From Erwinia sp. ErVv1 (GTDB lineage: Bacteria; Pseudomonadota; Gammaproteobacteria; Enterobacterales; Enterobacteriaceae), in the NCBI RefSeq assembly GCF_900068895.1, contig NZ_CDPK01000016.1, positions 8,974 to 72,973 of the forward strand: 64,000 nt of DNA, read 5' to 3'. The translations under genes and the position numbers were made by a program. This document shows positions 19,439 through 28,253 of this stretch, in pieces; position 1 is the stretch's first letter; each line of letters opens with the position of its first letter. The notes beneath the pieces are model-generated. The model had not been told where the DNA came from. It worked only from the letters and a program-made list of their open reading frames with translations, and did not search any database.

Positions 19439-19564
19439 AGAGACGAAGCCACGGGTGAAAAAACGCCATCGCGATGCGAAAAATATTGGTAAGCGTCGTA
19501 AGCCAGGCAGTACGGTGAATGGCGACAGCGCAGAATAAAGCGCAAAAAAGAAAACCGCCTCACT
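19439..19564 (+). repeat. 126 bp direct repeat, copy B (srmB 3' end remnant)
   Basis: Second copy of the srmB tail, 1018 bp downstream of copy A. It has no start of its own and is only a remnant. Here the terminator is complete, so this copy carries the original junction toward grcA. Confidence 0.93.
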
Positions 19565-19578
19565 GAGGCGGTTTTTTA
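19551..19578 (+). terminator. bidirectional terminator between srmB and grcA
   Basis: AAAACCGCCTCA-ctg-AGGCGGTTTTTT forms a strong hairpin with A and T runs. It serves grcA from the other strand and was the srmB terminator before the duplication. Confidence 0.9.
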
Positions 19579-19596
19579 TTACCCGTTACGGAGACG

Positions 19597-19980
19597 TTAC
19601 AGACTTTCAGTAAAGGTACGGGTAATCACATCACGCTGCTGCTCAGGCGTCAGCGAGTTAAAGCGAACGGCGTAGCCTGATACACGAATCGTAAGCTGCG
19701 GATACTTTTCAGGATGCTTCACCGCATCTTCCAGCGTTTCACGGCGAAGGACGTTAACGTTCAGATGCTGACCGCCCTCTACGCGGACTTCAGGCTTAAC
19801 TTCAAGCGGGATTTCACGGTACTCAATTTTACCCAGGTCGGTGACCGGGACAATCTGATCTTCGCTGTAGCCCGCTTTGGCGCAGACGCAGCGCGCTTCA
19901 TCTTTGTCGCTGTCCAGCAGCCAGAATGAGTTAACCAGCGTGGCGTTGCTTGCTTTGGTGATCTGAATTCCAGTAATCAT
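19597..19980 (-). CDS. grcA: autonomous glycyl radical cofactor GrcA
   Basis: A 127-residue protein, same length as E. coli GrcA (YfiD). The C-terminal part repeats the glycyl radical domain of pyruvate formate-lyase, with the radical glycine G102 in RVSGYAVRF. It replaces the damaged end of PflB after oxygen exposure. The start at 19980 ([10 protein letters not shown]) has GGGAGG ahead; a longer frame upstream is not needed. An FNR site lies 105 bases upstream, fitting its anaerobic induction. Confidence 0.96.
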   Translation of the reverse strand: MITGIQITKASNATLVNSFWLLDSDKDEARCVCAKAGYSEDQIVPVTDLGKIEYREIPLEVKPEVRVEGGQHLNVNVLRRETLEDAVKHPEKYPQLTIRVSGYAVRFNSLTPEQQRDVITRTFTESL

Positions 19981-20084
19981 GATTTGCCTCCCAGGCAGTG
20001 CGGCGCTGACAGACATCAGCGCGTTGTTAAAGGAGTAATTTCAGCTTCCATCATTCTGTATATCAGTCTCCTGTCGGCGCAATG

Positions 20085-20098
20085 TTGACCAATATCAA
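20085..20098 (-). promoter_or_regulatory. FNR site upstream of grcA
   Basis: TTGAC-CAAT-ATCAA, one change from the FNR consensus TTGAT-N4-ATCAA, between grcA and ung. Anaerobic activation of grcA by FNR is known in E. coli. Confidence 0.78.
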
Positions 20099-20265
20099 TA
20101 AAGCCGGTAGCTGAGATGTCTGCTTATGCTCAAGCTAATGATTTATCGCAACTTTGCCTCCGGCGGAATTTAATATTTTTTTGTAAATTATCAAAATTAT
20201 TTTAATTTTGCCGCGGTGCGGATACGCGTTAAGCTAGACGACAGAGACACTAAAGGAGGCGAGAA

Positions 20266-20946
20266 ATGGTCAATGAACTGACCTGGCACGACGTACTGTC
20301 GCAGGAAAAAGAGCAGCCCTATTTCATTGAGACGCTGCGTAAAGTCGCCAGTGAACGCGCAGCGGGGAAAGTGGTTTACCCTCCGCAAAAAGACGTATTT
20401 AACGCTTTTCGCCTGACGGAACTGGGCGATGTTAAGGTGGTGATCCTTGGGCAGGACCCTTATCACGGCCCTAATCAGGCTCATGGACTGGCCTTTTCCG
20501 TGCTGCCCGGCGTGGCGGTCCCGCCTTCGCTGGTGAATATGTATAAAGAGCTGGTCACGGATATCCCTGGCTTTGAGCGTCCCGGTCACGGTTTTCTCGA
20601 AAGCTGGGCGCGTCAGGGGGTTCTGCTGCTCAATACGGTGTTAACCGTTGAGGCAGGTCAGGCGCACTCTCACGCCCGCTTTGGCTGGGAAACCTTTACT
20701 GATAAGGTGATATCTCTGATTAATGCGCATCGCCAGGACGTAGTGTTCTTGCTTTGGGGATCGCACGCGCAGAAGAAAGGCAGCATTATTGATCGGCAGC
20801 GTCACCACGTGCTGCAGGCGCCACACCCCTCCCCCCTCTCCGCGCACCGGGGATTCTTTGGCAGCGGGCATTTTTCTAAAGCCAACCAGTGGCTGGAACA
20901 GCACGGCGAAAGTCCCATCGACTGGACGCCGCATCTGCCGGAATAG
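20266..20946 (+). CDS. ung: uracil-DNA glycosylase
   Basis: A 226-residue base-excision repair enzyme that removes uracil from DNA. The water-activating loop GQDPYHG carries D64, and [13 protein letters not shown] holds the DNA-intercalation loop and catalytic histidine. Length is close to the 229 residues of E. coli Ung. The ATG follows AGGAGG. It is divergent from grcA and convergent with grpE, sharing a terminator with it. Confidence 0.97.
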   Translation: MVNELTWHDVLSQEKEQPYFIETLRKVASERAAGKVVYPPQKDVFNAFRLTELGDVKVVILGQDPYHGPNQAHGLAFSVLPGVAVPPSLVNMYKELVTDIPGFERPGHGFLESWARQGVLLLNTVLTVEAGQAHSHARFGWETFTDKVISLINAHRQDVVFLLWGSHAQKKGSIIDRQRHHVLQAPHPSPLSAHRGFFGSGHFSKANQWLEQHGESPIDWTPHLPE

Positions 20947-20952
20947 GCAGAT

Positions 20953-21016
20953 AAAAAAAGCCCCCTGAAGGAAGCGCGGACGGATCAGACCGACACGTTC
21001 CCTCAGAGGGCTTTTT
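20953..21016. terminator. shared ung/grpE terminator
   Basis: A long stem pairs AAAAAGCCCcCTGAaGGaa with ttCCcTCAGaGGGCTTTTT, with A and T runs on the two sides, between two convergent genes. Confidence 0.8.
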
Positions 21017-21024
21017 CGCAGGGG

Positions 21025-21606
21025 TTACGCTTTGGCTTTTGCCACCGCAACCATTGCCGGACGTAGAAGACGACCATTCAGCGTGTAGCCACGCTGCATC
21101 ACCATCAGCACGTGGTTAGGCGCCACTTCTTCCGATTCAATCATCGACATCGCCTGATGGATTTCAGGATTGAACGGCACGTTAACTTCGCCTACCACTT
21201 CCACGCCGAACTTACGTACGGCACCCAGCAGAGACTTCAGCGTCAGATCGATCCCTTCAACCATCGCAGTCAGTTCAGGATTCTCTTTGTCGGAGACTTC
21301 CAGCGCACGTTCAAGGCTGTCGATAACCGGAAGCAGCTCGTTGGCAAATTTCTCAAGCGCGAATTTATGCGCTTTTTCGACGTCCAGCTCTACGCGGCGA
21401 CGGATATTTTCAATCTCTGCCTGTGCGCGAACCTGAGCCTCGCGAACGCCGCCCTGGGCCTGCGCCAGCTGGGCTTCCAGTTCGGCAATGCGTTCATCAC
21501 GGGGATCCACGCCTTCTGCCGCCCCGTCTTCCTGCTGTGGTGCCTGCTCCATCTCAATTTCGTCTGAGACTTGCTCGTTTGGTGTGTTCTGTTCTTTACT
21601 ACTCAT
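21025..21606 (-). CDS. grpE: nucleotide exchange factor GrpE
   Basis: A 193-residue DnaK co-chaperone that releases ADP from DnaK. An acidic, disordered N-terminus (about 1-40) is followed by the long dimerisation helix ([13 protein letters not shown] onward) and the C-terminal beta domain ending [19 protein letters not shown]. The start at 21606 ([12 protein letters not shown]) fits E. coli GrpE (197). A sigma-32 promoter is seen 47 bases upstream. It is divergent from nadK. Confidence 0.96.
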   Translation of the reverse strand: MSSKEQNTPNEQVSDEIEMEQAPQQEDGAAEGVDPRDERIAELEAQLAQAQGGVREAQVRAQAEIENIRRRVELDVEKAHKFALEKFANELLPVIDSLERALEVSDKENPELTAMVEGIDLTLKSLLGAVRKFGVEVVGEVNVPFNPEIHQAMSMIESEEVAPNHVLMVMQRGYTLNGRLLRPAMVAVAKAKA

Positions 21607-21652
21607 GAATTTCTCCGCGTTTATGCACATTCTTCTCGCTGGTTCGCTTATT

Positions 21653-21678
21653 ATGGGGATCAGAATTGCGGTTTCAAG
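21653..21678 (-). promoter_or_regulatory. sigma-32 heat-shock promoter of grpE
   Basis: On the minus strand CTTGAA (21678-21673), 14 bases, then CCCCAT (21658-21653), a near-perfect heat-shock promoter. Confidence 0.88.
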
Positions 21679-21730
21679 GGAACCCGTCACATTGTCTGAG
21701 GTAGTTTACCTCATGAGGAACGCCAGCATC

Positions 21731-22609
21731 ATGAACACCCCTTTCCACTGCATTGGTATTGTCGGCCATCCGCGCCATCCTACCGCGCTGACCACGCATG
21801 AAATGCTCTATCGCTGGCTGACGGCAAAAGGCTATGCGGTGATTATTGAGGAGCAAATTGCCCGCGAGCTGAACCTGGCGAATGTGCAAACGGGGACCAT
21901 GGCGGAGATCGGTCAGAATGCTGACCTGGCGGTCGTGGTGGGCGGCGATGGAAATATGCTGGGTGCCGCTCGCGTCCTTGCCCGCTACGATATCAAAGTG
22001 ATCGGTATTAACCGCGGTAATCTGGGTTTTTTGACCGACCTCGACCCGGACAACGCGCAGCAACAGCTGGCCGACGTGCTGGAGGGCAACTACATCACCG
22101 AAAGCCGCTTTCTGCTGGAGGCTCAGGTGTGTCGTCAGGGGCGCGAACCGCGCATTGGTACGGCGATCAACGAAGTGGTGTTGCACCCCGGCAAGGTCGC
22201 CCATATGATTGAGTTTGAAGTCTACATCGACGAAACCTTTGCGTTTTCGCAACGCTCCGACGGCCTGATAATCTCCACGCCTACCGGGTCTACCGCTTAT
22301 TCGCTCTCCGCCGGTGGGCCGATTCTAACGCCGTCGCTGGATGCCATCGCGATTGTACCGATGTTCCCGCACACGCTCTCTGCGCGCCCGCTGGTGATTA
22401 ACAGCAGTAGCACCATCCGCCTGCGCTTTTCGGATCGACGAAGCGATCTTGAAGTCAGCTGTGACAGCCAGATTGCGCTGCCGATTCAGGAGGGCGAGGA
22501 CGTGCTGATCCGCAGAAATGAGGATCACCTCAATCTGATTCATCCTCAAAACTATAATTATTTCAATACGCTAAGTTCCAAGCTGGGCTGGTCAAAAAAA
22601 TTGTTTTAA
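21731..22609 (+). CDS. nadK: NAD kinase
   Basis: A 292-residue ATP-dependent kinase that makes NADP from NAD. The GGDGNML motif (about 72-78) and the NE/D block of the family ([10 protein letters not shown]), together with [22 protein letters not shown], form the active site. Length and C-terminus (KLGWSKKLF) equal E. coli NadK. The start at 21731 ([17 protein letters not shown]) is chosen by family; the open frame upstream overlaps grpE and is not used. recN follows after 87 bases. Confidence 0.97.
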   Translation: MNTPFHCIGIVGHPRHPTALTTHEMLYRWLTAKGYAVIIEEQIARELNLANVQTGTMAEIGQNADLAVVVGGDGNMLGAARVLARYDIKVIGINRGNLGFLTDLDPDNAQQQLADVLEGNYITESRFLLEAQVCRQGREPRIGTAINEVVLHPGKVAHMIEFEVYIDETFAFSQRSDGLIISTPTGSTAYSLSAGGPILTPSLDAIAIVPMFPHTLSARPLVINSSSTIRLRFSDRRSDLEVSCDSQIALPIQEGEDVLIRRNEDHLNLIHPQNYNYFNTLSSKLGWSKKLF

Positions 22610-22629
22610 AAACCGACGCCAGCTCTTTA

Positions 22630-22645
22630 CTGGTTAAAAAACCAG
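22630..22645 (+). promoter_or_regulatory. LexA box 1 of recN
   Basis: CTGGTTAAAAAACCAG fits the SOS box CTG-N10-CAG. It lies 67 bases before recN. Confidence 0.8.
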
Positions 22646-22669
22646 TATATACTGTATGAAAAACCATAT

Positions 22670-22685
22670 CTGTGTTTTCATACAG
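22670..22685 (+). promoter_or_regulatory. LexA box 2 of recN
   Basis: CTGTGTTTTCATACAG fits CTGT-N8-ACAG and ends 11 bases before the recN start. Multiple SOS boxes are known for recN in E. coli. Confidence 0.85.
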
Positions 22686-22696
22686 GAACGCTAACT

Positions 22697-24358
22697 ATGC
22701 TGGCACAACTGACCATCAGTAACTTTGCGATTGTTCGTGAACTGGAAATCGATTTTCAGCGCGGTATGACCGCTATCACCGGCGAGACCGGCGCAGGTAA
22801 ATCCATCGCCATTGATGCGCTGGGTCTTTGCCTTGGCGGCCGGGCTGAAGCAGATATGGTGCGTCAGGGTGCCACGCGGGCCGACATCTGCGCCCGCTTT
22901 TCGCTGAAGGATACCCCCTCTGCCCTGCGCTGGCTGGCTGAAAACCAGCTGGACGAGGGGAGCGAGTGCCTGCTGCGCCGGGTTATCAGCAGCGATGGCC
23001 GCTCACGCGGCTTTATCAACGGCACCGCCGTTCCCCTCTCACAGCTACGCGATCTGGGCCAGCATCTGATTCAGATCCACGGACAGCATGCTCATCAGCT
23101 CCTGTTAAAACCCGATCATCAGAAGACCCTGCTGGATGCCTACAGCGGCGAAAATGGGCTGATGCAGGAGATGAGCAGCAGCTATCGCCAGTGGCATCAA
23201 AGCTGCCGTACGCTGGCGCATCATCAGCAGCTTTCGCAGGAGCGGGAGTCGCGCCGTGAACTGTTGCAGTACCAGCTAAAAGAGCTGAATGAATTTGCCC
23301 CCGTTGCCGGTGAATATGAAAATATTGACGAAGAGTACAAACGCCTGGCGAACAGTGGGCAACTGATCTCCACCGGTCAGCAGGCGCTGATGCTGCTGGC
23401 CGATGGCGAAAGTACCACGCTGCAAAACCAGCTTTATACCGCCCAGCAGCTGATCGGCGAACTGATCGGCATGGATGACAGGCTAAGCGGCGTAGCCAAT
23501 CTGCTGGACGAGGCCGCCATCCAAATCAGCGAAGCCAGTGATGAACTCCGCCACTACTGCGAAAGGCTGGACCTGGATCCTAACCGCCTGCAAGAGCTTG
23601 AGCAGCGCCTGTCGCGTCAGATCGCGCTGGCGCGTAAACATCATATCGCGCCCGAAGAGCTGGCCGCGTTTCATCAGCAGCTGCTTGAAGAACAAACCCT
23701 GCTGGATCAGCAGGAGAGCGATCAGGCGGAGCTGGTGCAGGCGGTCACCGTCCATCATCAGGCCGCGATGGCCTGCGCAGAGCGCCTGCACCTTTGCCGG
23801 GCGCACTTCGCTCAGGAGCTTAGCGACCTTATTAGTGAGAGCATGCATGCCTTGTCCATGCCCCACGGCCAGCTTAGCATCGACGTTCAGTTTACAGCGG
23901 AGCATCTGACGGCAGAAGGCGCGGATCGCGTTGATTTCCGCGTCACCACGAACCCGGGCCAGCCGCTACAGCCGCTGTCTAAAGTAGCCTCTGGCGGTGA
24001 GCTTTCACGTATTGCGCTGGCGATTCAGGTGATTACTGCCCGTAAGATGGATACACCGGCGCTCATTTTCGATGAGGTGGACGTGGGTATCAGCGGCCCT
24101 ACCGCGGCGGTAGTCGGTAAAATGCTGCGCCAGCTGGGTGAATCAACGCAGGTTATGTGCGTGACCCACCTGCCGCAGGTGGCGGGCTGTGGCAATCAGC
24201 ATTTCTACGTCAGCAAAGAGACCGATGGTGCAATGACCGAAACGCATATGCAGCCGCTGGACAAGCGCGCGCGTCTGCAGGAGCTGGCGCGTTTGCTGGG
24301 CGGAAGCGAAGTAACCCGGAATACGCTGGCTAACGCAAAAGAGCTTTTAGCAGCCTGA
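22697..24358 (+). CDS. recN: DNA repair protein RecN
   Basis: A 553-residue SMC-like ATPase, same length as E. coli RecN. Walker A GETGAGKS is at 29-36, coiled coil in the middle, and near the C-terminus the ABC signature SGGELSR and Walker [11 protein letters not shown]. RecN holds DNA ends or sister chromatids together during double-strand break repair. Two LexA boxes in the promoter show SOS control. Confidence 0.97.
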   Translation: MLAQLTISNFAIVRELEIDFQRGMTAITGETGAGKSIAIDALGLCLGGRAEADMVRQGATRADICARFSLKDTPSALRWLAENQLDEGSECLLRRVISSDGRSRGFINGTAVPLSQLRDLGQHLIQIHGQHAHQLLLKPDHQKTLLDAYSGENGLMQEMSSSYRQWHQSCRTLAHHQQLSQERESRRELLQYQLKELNEFAPVAGEYENIDEEYKRLANSGQLISTGQQALMLLADGESTTLQNQLYTAQQLIGELIGMDDRLSGVANLLDEAAIQISEASDELRHYCERLDLDPNRLQELEQRLSRQIALARKHHIAPEELAAFHQQLLEEQTLLDQQESDQAELVQAVTVHHQAAMACAERLHLCRAHFAQELSDLISESMHALSMPHGQLSIDVQFTAEHLTAEGADRVDFRVTTNPGQPLQPLSKVASGGELSRIALAIQVITARKMDTPALIFDEVDVGISGPTAAVVGKMLRQLGESTQVMCVTHLPQVAGCGNQHFYVSKETDGAMTETHMQPLDKRARLQELARLLGGSEVTRNTLANAKELLAA

Positions 24359-24660
24359 TTGCCGCACTTTTTTTCGCCGCTGTGGTCATACCCCTGGTTC
24401 GCAGAGGTTTTAAACTGCGAAAAGGTTTATTATCATCGGCTTCTTACGCTGTAATCGTAGTGATAAACCGATACAGCCAGATGCTGGTGATTGATGCACG
24501 GGACATCTGGCGTTATTGTTACAGCCAGGCTGCATCCGGTCAGCCGCGCTTCATCTACATGAGTATGATGAACAGGTGCGGCAAAGACGGTCGGATGCGG
24601 ACAGGCAAATAAAATAGCCAGATGCCCAAGGTATTGGCCCGAAAAGGAATAAAGATACTT
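24359..24660 (+). other. recN-bamE intergenic region
   Basis: 302 bases. A 76-codon open frame here has no recognisable product or good start signal and is not called. The bamE promoter is expected in this stretch. Confidence 0.3.
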
Positions 24661-25008
24661 ATGCGCTGTAAAACGCTGACTGCTGCGGCGGTGGTTCTTC
24701 TGATGATGACTGCTGGATGCTCCACTCTGGAACGAGTGGTTTACCGGCCAGATATCAACCAGGGTAACTACCTGGTTGCGAATGACGTTTCGAAAATTCA
24801 CACTGGCATGACGCAACAGCAGGTAGCTTACACGCTGGGCACGCCGATGATGCACGATCCGTTTGGCAGCAACGTCTGGTACTACGTGTTCCGTCAGGAG
24901 CCGGGTCATCAGCCGGTCACTCAGCAGACGCTGACGCTGACCTTTGATGCCAACGGTACGCTGACGAACATTGATAACAAACCGACGCTGTCTGGCAAAA
25001 AAGCCTGA
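24661..25008 (+). CDS. bamE: outer membrane assembly lipoprotein BamE (SmpA)
   Basis: A 115-residue lipoprotein of the BAM complex that inserts beta-barrel proteins into the outer membrane. The lipobox MTAGC gives Cys-20 as the lipidated residue. The SmpA/OmlA domain follows ([13 protein letters not shown] ... [14 protein letters not shown]). The start at 24661 ([10 protein letters not shown]) matches E. coli; the longer frame starts too far upstream. A terminator follows shared with rnfH. Confidence 0.96.
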   Translation: MRCKTLTAAAVVLLMMTAGCSTLERVVYRPDINQGNYLVANDVSKIHTGMTQQQVAYTLGTPMMHDPFGSNVWYYVFRQEPGHQPVTQQTLTLTFDANGTLTNIDNKPTLSGKKA

Positions 25009-25060
25009 TCGTGATTGCCGTTGAGATACCCTTCACGGCATGACATCCCGGCAGAAATAG

Positions 25061-25089
25061 TAAGGCGCTTATAGCGCCTTATTTTTTTG
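25061..25089. terminator. shared bamE/rnfH terminator
   Basis: TAAGGCGCT-tat-AGCGCCTTA followed by a T run, between two convergent genes. Confidence 0.85.
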
Positions 25090-25366
25090 CTGCCCGCTCT
25101 GCCCGCTGACGGCGCAGCTCTTTCGGGTCCGCCAGCAGTGGACGATAAATTTCGACGCGATCGCCCGAGTGAATTTCGTCACCCGGTTTGACCGGGCGGC
25201 TGTAAATCCCCAGTTTATTGCTGGCGGGATCGATATCGCTGCGCACCTCAAGAATGCCAGAGGCGCGAATGGCCTGCTCGACGGTGCTACCCTCCTCTAC
25301 GCTTACCTGGTAGAGATATTGCTTATCGGGCAGCGCGTAAACCACTTCAACCAGGATATCAGCCAC
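25079..25366 (-). CDS. rnfH: RnfH family ubiquitin-like protein
   Basis: A 95-residue protein of the RnfH/YfjF family with a ubiquitin-like beta-grasp fold ([15 protein letters not shown] ... [33 protein letters not shown]). The start is GTG at 25366, which overlaps the end of ratA by 8 bases; no ATG fits. The function is not established; it is always found with ratA, and in E. coli forms part of the RatA-RatB module. Confidence 0.9.
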   Translation of the reverse strand: MADILVEVVYALPDKQYLYQVSVEEGSTVEQAIRASGILEVRSDIDPASNKLGIYSRPVKPGDEIHSGDRVEIYRPLLADPKELRRQRAERAAKK

Positions 25367-25793
25367 TGTAGACCTCTTTCGCGCGTTTGGTAAACGCCTG
25401 CACCATGCTGCTGGCCAGCTCTTTAAATATCCGACCAAATGCCATCTCTACCAGCATATTGGAGAATTCAAACTCCAGATTCAGCTCCACTTTACAGGCA
25501 TCTTCGCTGAGCGAAGTAAACTGCCAGCCGCCGGTAAGCTTGCGAAACGGGCCGTCGACCAGCTGCATATGAATGCTCTGGTTCTCTGTTAGCGTGTTGC
25601 GCGTGACAAAGGTTTTACTGATCCCGGCCTTGGAAACGTCCACCGATGCCGTCATCTGCTGTTGACTGGCATCAAGTACGCGACTGCCGGTACAGCCTGG
25701 TAGAAATTCCGGATAGGCATCAACATCGTTTACCAGCCGGAACATTTGCTCAGCACTGAAGGGGACCAGCGCGGAACGACTAATCTGGGACAT
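25359..25793 (-). CDS. ratA: RatA family START-domain protein
   Basis: A 144-residue protein of the polyketide cyclase/START superfamily ([30 protein letters not shown]). E. coli RatA (YfjG) has been reported to bind 50S subunits and block subunit joining, and relatives are coenzyme-Q-binding Coq10 proteins; either role is possible. It overlaps rnfH by 8 bases and is divergent from smpB. Confidence 0.92.
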   Translation of the reverse strand: MSQISRSALVPFSAEQMFRLVNDVDAYPEFLPGCTGSRVLDASQQQMTASVDVSKAGISKTFVTRNTLTENQSIHMQLVDGPFRKLTGGWQFTSLSEDACKVELNLEFEFSNMLVEMAFGRIFKELASSMVQAFTKRAKEVYSG

Positions 25794-25951
25794 AACGTTT
25801 CCTGTTAATCTTCAACATTCGAATAATACCATCGCCGGGGATCAAACAAAAATTCTCAGCCGCCAGCGTTCTGCTAAAATAACGCTTTTCTCCGCGCCTG
25901 TTGTTACAGGGGATGCCATCATTAACCGCTTCATGTACACTAAGTAGCACT

Positions 25952-26434
25952 ATGACAAAGAAAAAAGCACATAAACCCGGTTCTGCTACCATTGCCATGA
26001 ACAAGCGGGCCCGCCATGAATACTCCATTGAGGATGAGTTCGAAGCGGGGCTTTCGCTACAGGGATGGGAAGTTAAATCACTCCGTGCCGGTAAGGCCAA
26101 TATTAGCGAAAGCTACATTATGCTGCGCGATGGAGAAGCCTACCTGTTCGGCGCCACCTTCCAGGCACTGATTGGTGCCTCTTCGCACGTGGTCTGCGAT
26201 CCTACCCGCACCCGTAAGCTACTGTTGAAAGAGCGCGAGCTGGCGACCCTGTTCGAGAGAGCCAACCGCGATGGCTATACCATCGTGGCACTGTCGCTCT
26301 ACTGGAAAAATGCCTGGGCCAAACTGAAAATCGGCGTAGCCAAAGGTAAGCGAGAGCACGACAAGCGCGACGATATTAAAGATCGCGAATGGAAAACCGA
26401 CAAAGCACGTATCATGAAACACGCCAACCGTTAA
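25952..26434 (+). CDS. smpB: SsrA-binding protein SmpB
   Basis: A 160-residue RNA-binding protein, same length as in E. coli, that carries tmRNA to stalled ribosomes for trans-translation. The OB-fold core ([33 protein letters not shown]) and the basic C-terminal tail ([20 protein letters not shown]) are typical. The start at 25952 (MTKKKAH) is supported by family; upstream codons are not. ssrA follows directly. Confidence 0.97.
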   Translation: MTKKKAHKPGSATIAMNKRARHEYSIEDEFEAGLSLQGWEVKSLRAGKANISESYIMLRDGEAYLFGATFQALIGASSHVVCDPTRTRKLLLKERELATLFERANRDGYTIVALSLYWKNAWAKLKIGVAKGKREHDKRDDIKDREWKTDKARIMKHANR

Positions 26435-26438
26435 GCCT

Positions 26439-26466
26439 TTGCCTGGCAGGCGTTTTCTGTTATACT
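26439..26466 (+). promoter_or_regulatory. ssrA promoter
   Basis: TTGCCT, 16 bases, TATACT, placed 14 bases before the mature 5' end of tmRNA. Confidence 0.7.
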
Positions 26467-26480
26467 GCTATACAGTACTT

Positions 26481-26844
26481 GGGGCTGATTCTGGATTCGA
26501 CAGGATTTGCGAAGCCCTAGGAGCATGCCGAGGGGCGGTTTGCCTCGTTAAAAGCCGCAAAAAAATAGTTGCAAACGACGAAAACTACGCACTAGCAGCT
26601 TAATAACCTGCTCAGAGCCCTCTCTCCCTAGCCTCCGCTCTTAGGACGGGGATCAAGAGAGGTCAAACCCAAAAGAGATCGTGTGGATGTCCTGCCTGGG
26701 GCTGAAGCATTAAATCCAATCAGGCTAGTTTGTTAGTAGCGTGTCCGTTCGCAGCTAACCGGCGAATGTAAAGACTGGACTAAGCATGTAGTGCCGACGG
26801 TGTAGTAATTCTGGACGCGGGTTCAACTCCCGCCAGCTCCACCA
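26481..26844 (+). ncRNA. ssrA: transfer-messenger RNA (tmRNA)
   Basis: The 5' end GGGGCTGATTCTGGATTCGA and the 3' end CCGCCAGCTCCACCA form the tRNA-like part. The resume codon GCA is at 26571 and the tag reads ANDENYALAA followed by two stop codons (26571-26606). It acts with SmpB to rescue stalled ribosomes and tag nascent proteins for ClpXP. Its 3' end is the attachment site of the P4-like element that follows. Confidence 0.98.
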
Positions 26845-26886
26845 CATTATGTACCGGATACGTCCGGGTAAGTCCTGAAAGCCCGC
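26822..26886 (+). other. attL of the P4-like satellite at the ssrA 3' end
   Basis: TTCAACTCCCGCCAGC (26822-26837) in tmRNA resembles TTCAGATTCCGCCAGC at 39184-39199 (13 of 16 bases). AAGTCCTGAAAGCCCGC (26870-26886) is repeated exactly at 39218-39234. The tRNA-like end of ssrA is a common site for tyrosine integrases, and the integrase gene begins 183 bases away. Confidence 0.72.
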
Positions 26887-26912
26887 TTGGAACCAGCCTT
26901 GCGGGCTTTTTT
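26874..26912 (+). terminator. terminator downstream of ssrA
   Basis: AAAGCCCGC and GCGGGCTTTTTT form a hairpin with a T run. A similar one occurs at attR (39226-39257). Confidence 0.75.
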
Positions 26913-26956
26913 ACGTCTGTAGCAGTCCGTAGAGATCCAGCCAAATCCGGTGATAA

Positions 26957-27007
26957 TTGGTATACGTATAGGTATACGGTAAGATGTATGCCAATAACGT
27001 ATACCAA
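26957..27007 (+). promoter_or_regulatory. integrase arm-type sites (attL side)
   Basis: TTGGTATAC (26957-26965), GGTATAC (26971-26977) and the inverted GTATACCAA (26999-27007). The same motif occurs at the attR side (39109-39132), which is what arm sites for integrase or its directionality factor would look like. Confidence 0.55.
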
Positions 27008-27027
27008 TTCACGCAGGAAACCCCGGT

Positions 27028-28224
27028 ATGGCAAGGACTACGCGCCCTCTCACCAACACAGAAGTTCTTCGTTCTAAAGCCATTGATAAAGATGTGACGC
27101 TGCATGATGGCGACGGACTTTTTATGGTGGTGAAAACCACAGGAAAGAAGCTTTGGCGTTTCCGCTATCAAAGGCCAGCGACAAAGCAGCGCACCATGAT
27201 GGGACTCGGTGCCTTCCCTGCCCTGTCGCTGGCAGATGCCAGACGCCTGCGCGCTGATTACCTCTCCTTACTCGCTAACGGCATTGACCCTCAGACGCAG
27301 GCCGAGCAGGTCACAGAACAGCAACAGATAGCGTTAGACAGTATTTTCTCAACCGTGGCAGCTAACTGGTTTGCTTTGAAACAAGCCAGCATTACGGCGG
27401 ATTACGCTAAGGATATCTGGCGTTCTCTTGAGAAAGATGTTTTCCCTTCCATCGGCGAGATACCTGTGCAGGAAATCAAAGCCCGAAAGCTGGTAGAAGC
27501 ATTGGAGCCGATTAAGGCCCGGGGTGCTCTGGAAACGGTTCGGCGCTTGGTACAGCGTATTAATGAGATTATGATTTACGCGGTTAATACTGGGCTGATT
27601 GATGCTAATCCTGCCTCGGGTGTGGGGATGGCGTTTGAAAAGCCTAAGAAGCAGAATATGCCAACATTGCGACCGGAGGAATTGCCGAAGCTTATGCGTT
27701 CGCTGGTGATGTCGAATCTGTCCGTTCCCACTCGCTGCTTGATTGAATGGCAGCTCCTGACTCTTGTGCGCCCTTCGGAGGCTTCTGGCGCTCGATGGGT
27801 AGAGATCGATCTTGACGCAAAACTTTGGACTATTCCAGCTGAAAGGATGAAGGCTAAGCGTGAACATGTTGTGCCCTTATCACCTCAAGCAATAGAAATT
27901 CTAGAAATTATGATGCCAATAAGCGCACATCGGGAACACGTTTTCCCAAGCAGGAATGATCCTAAGCAACCAATGAATAGTCAAACTGCAAATGCTGCTA
28001 TAAAAAGGATTGGGTACGCTGGTAAATTAGTGGCTCACGGTCTTCGCTCTATCGCAAGTACAGCTTTAAACGAAGCAGGGTTTAATGCAGATGTCATTGA
28101 GTCAGCGTTGGCTCACTCTGATAAGAATGAAGTTCGCAGAGCATATAACCGCGCAAATTATATGAAGCAAAAAATAGAAATGACAGATTGGTGGGGAAGT
28201 TTTGTATATAGTTGTGCCTTTTGA
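27028..28224 (+). CDS. P4-family tyrosine integrase
   Basis: A 398-residue site-specific recombinase with the N-terminal DUF4102 arm-binding domain (MARTTRPLTNTEVLRSKA ... LHDGDGLFM), core-binding domain and the catalytic domain. The Arg of box I is in LVRPSEA, the HxxR motif in HGLRSIAST, then His in LAHSDKN and the nucleophile Tyr in RAYNRANY. It is placed next to attL and reads into the element, as in P4 and related satellites integrated in tRNA or tmRNA genes. It should catalyse integration at the ssrA end; AlpA may direct excision. Confidence 0.93.
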   Translation: MARTTRPLTNTEVLRSKAIDKDVTLHDGDGLFMVVKTTGKKLWRFRYQRPATKQRTMMGLGAFPALSLADARRLRADYLSLLANGIDPQTQAEQVTEQQQIALDSIFSTVAANWFALKQASITADYAKDIWRSLEKDVFPSIGEIPVQEIKARKLVEALEPIKARGALETVRRLVQRINEIMIYAVNTGLIDANPASGVGMAFEKPKKQNMPTLRPEELPKLMRSLVMSNLSVPTRCLIEWQLLTLVRPSEASGARWVEIDLDAKLWTIPAERMKAKREHVVPLSPQAIEILEIMMPISAHREHVFPSRNDPKQPMNSQTANAAIKRIGYAGKLVAHGLRSIASTALNEAGFNADVIESALAHSDKNEVRRAYNRANYMKQKIEMTDWWGSFVYSCAF

Positions 28225-28253
28225 AATTATGGCCTGCCATGCAGGCCGTATCT

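Noticed and set aside
19439-19564. Second srmB-like gene
   Set aside because: Only the last 33 codons and stop are present, without start or catalytic part; a duplicated remnant.
24382-24612. 76-codon gene between recN and bamE
   Set aside because: No ribosome binding site, signal or family; overlaps the expected bamE promoter.
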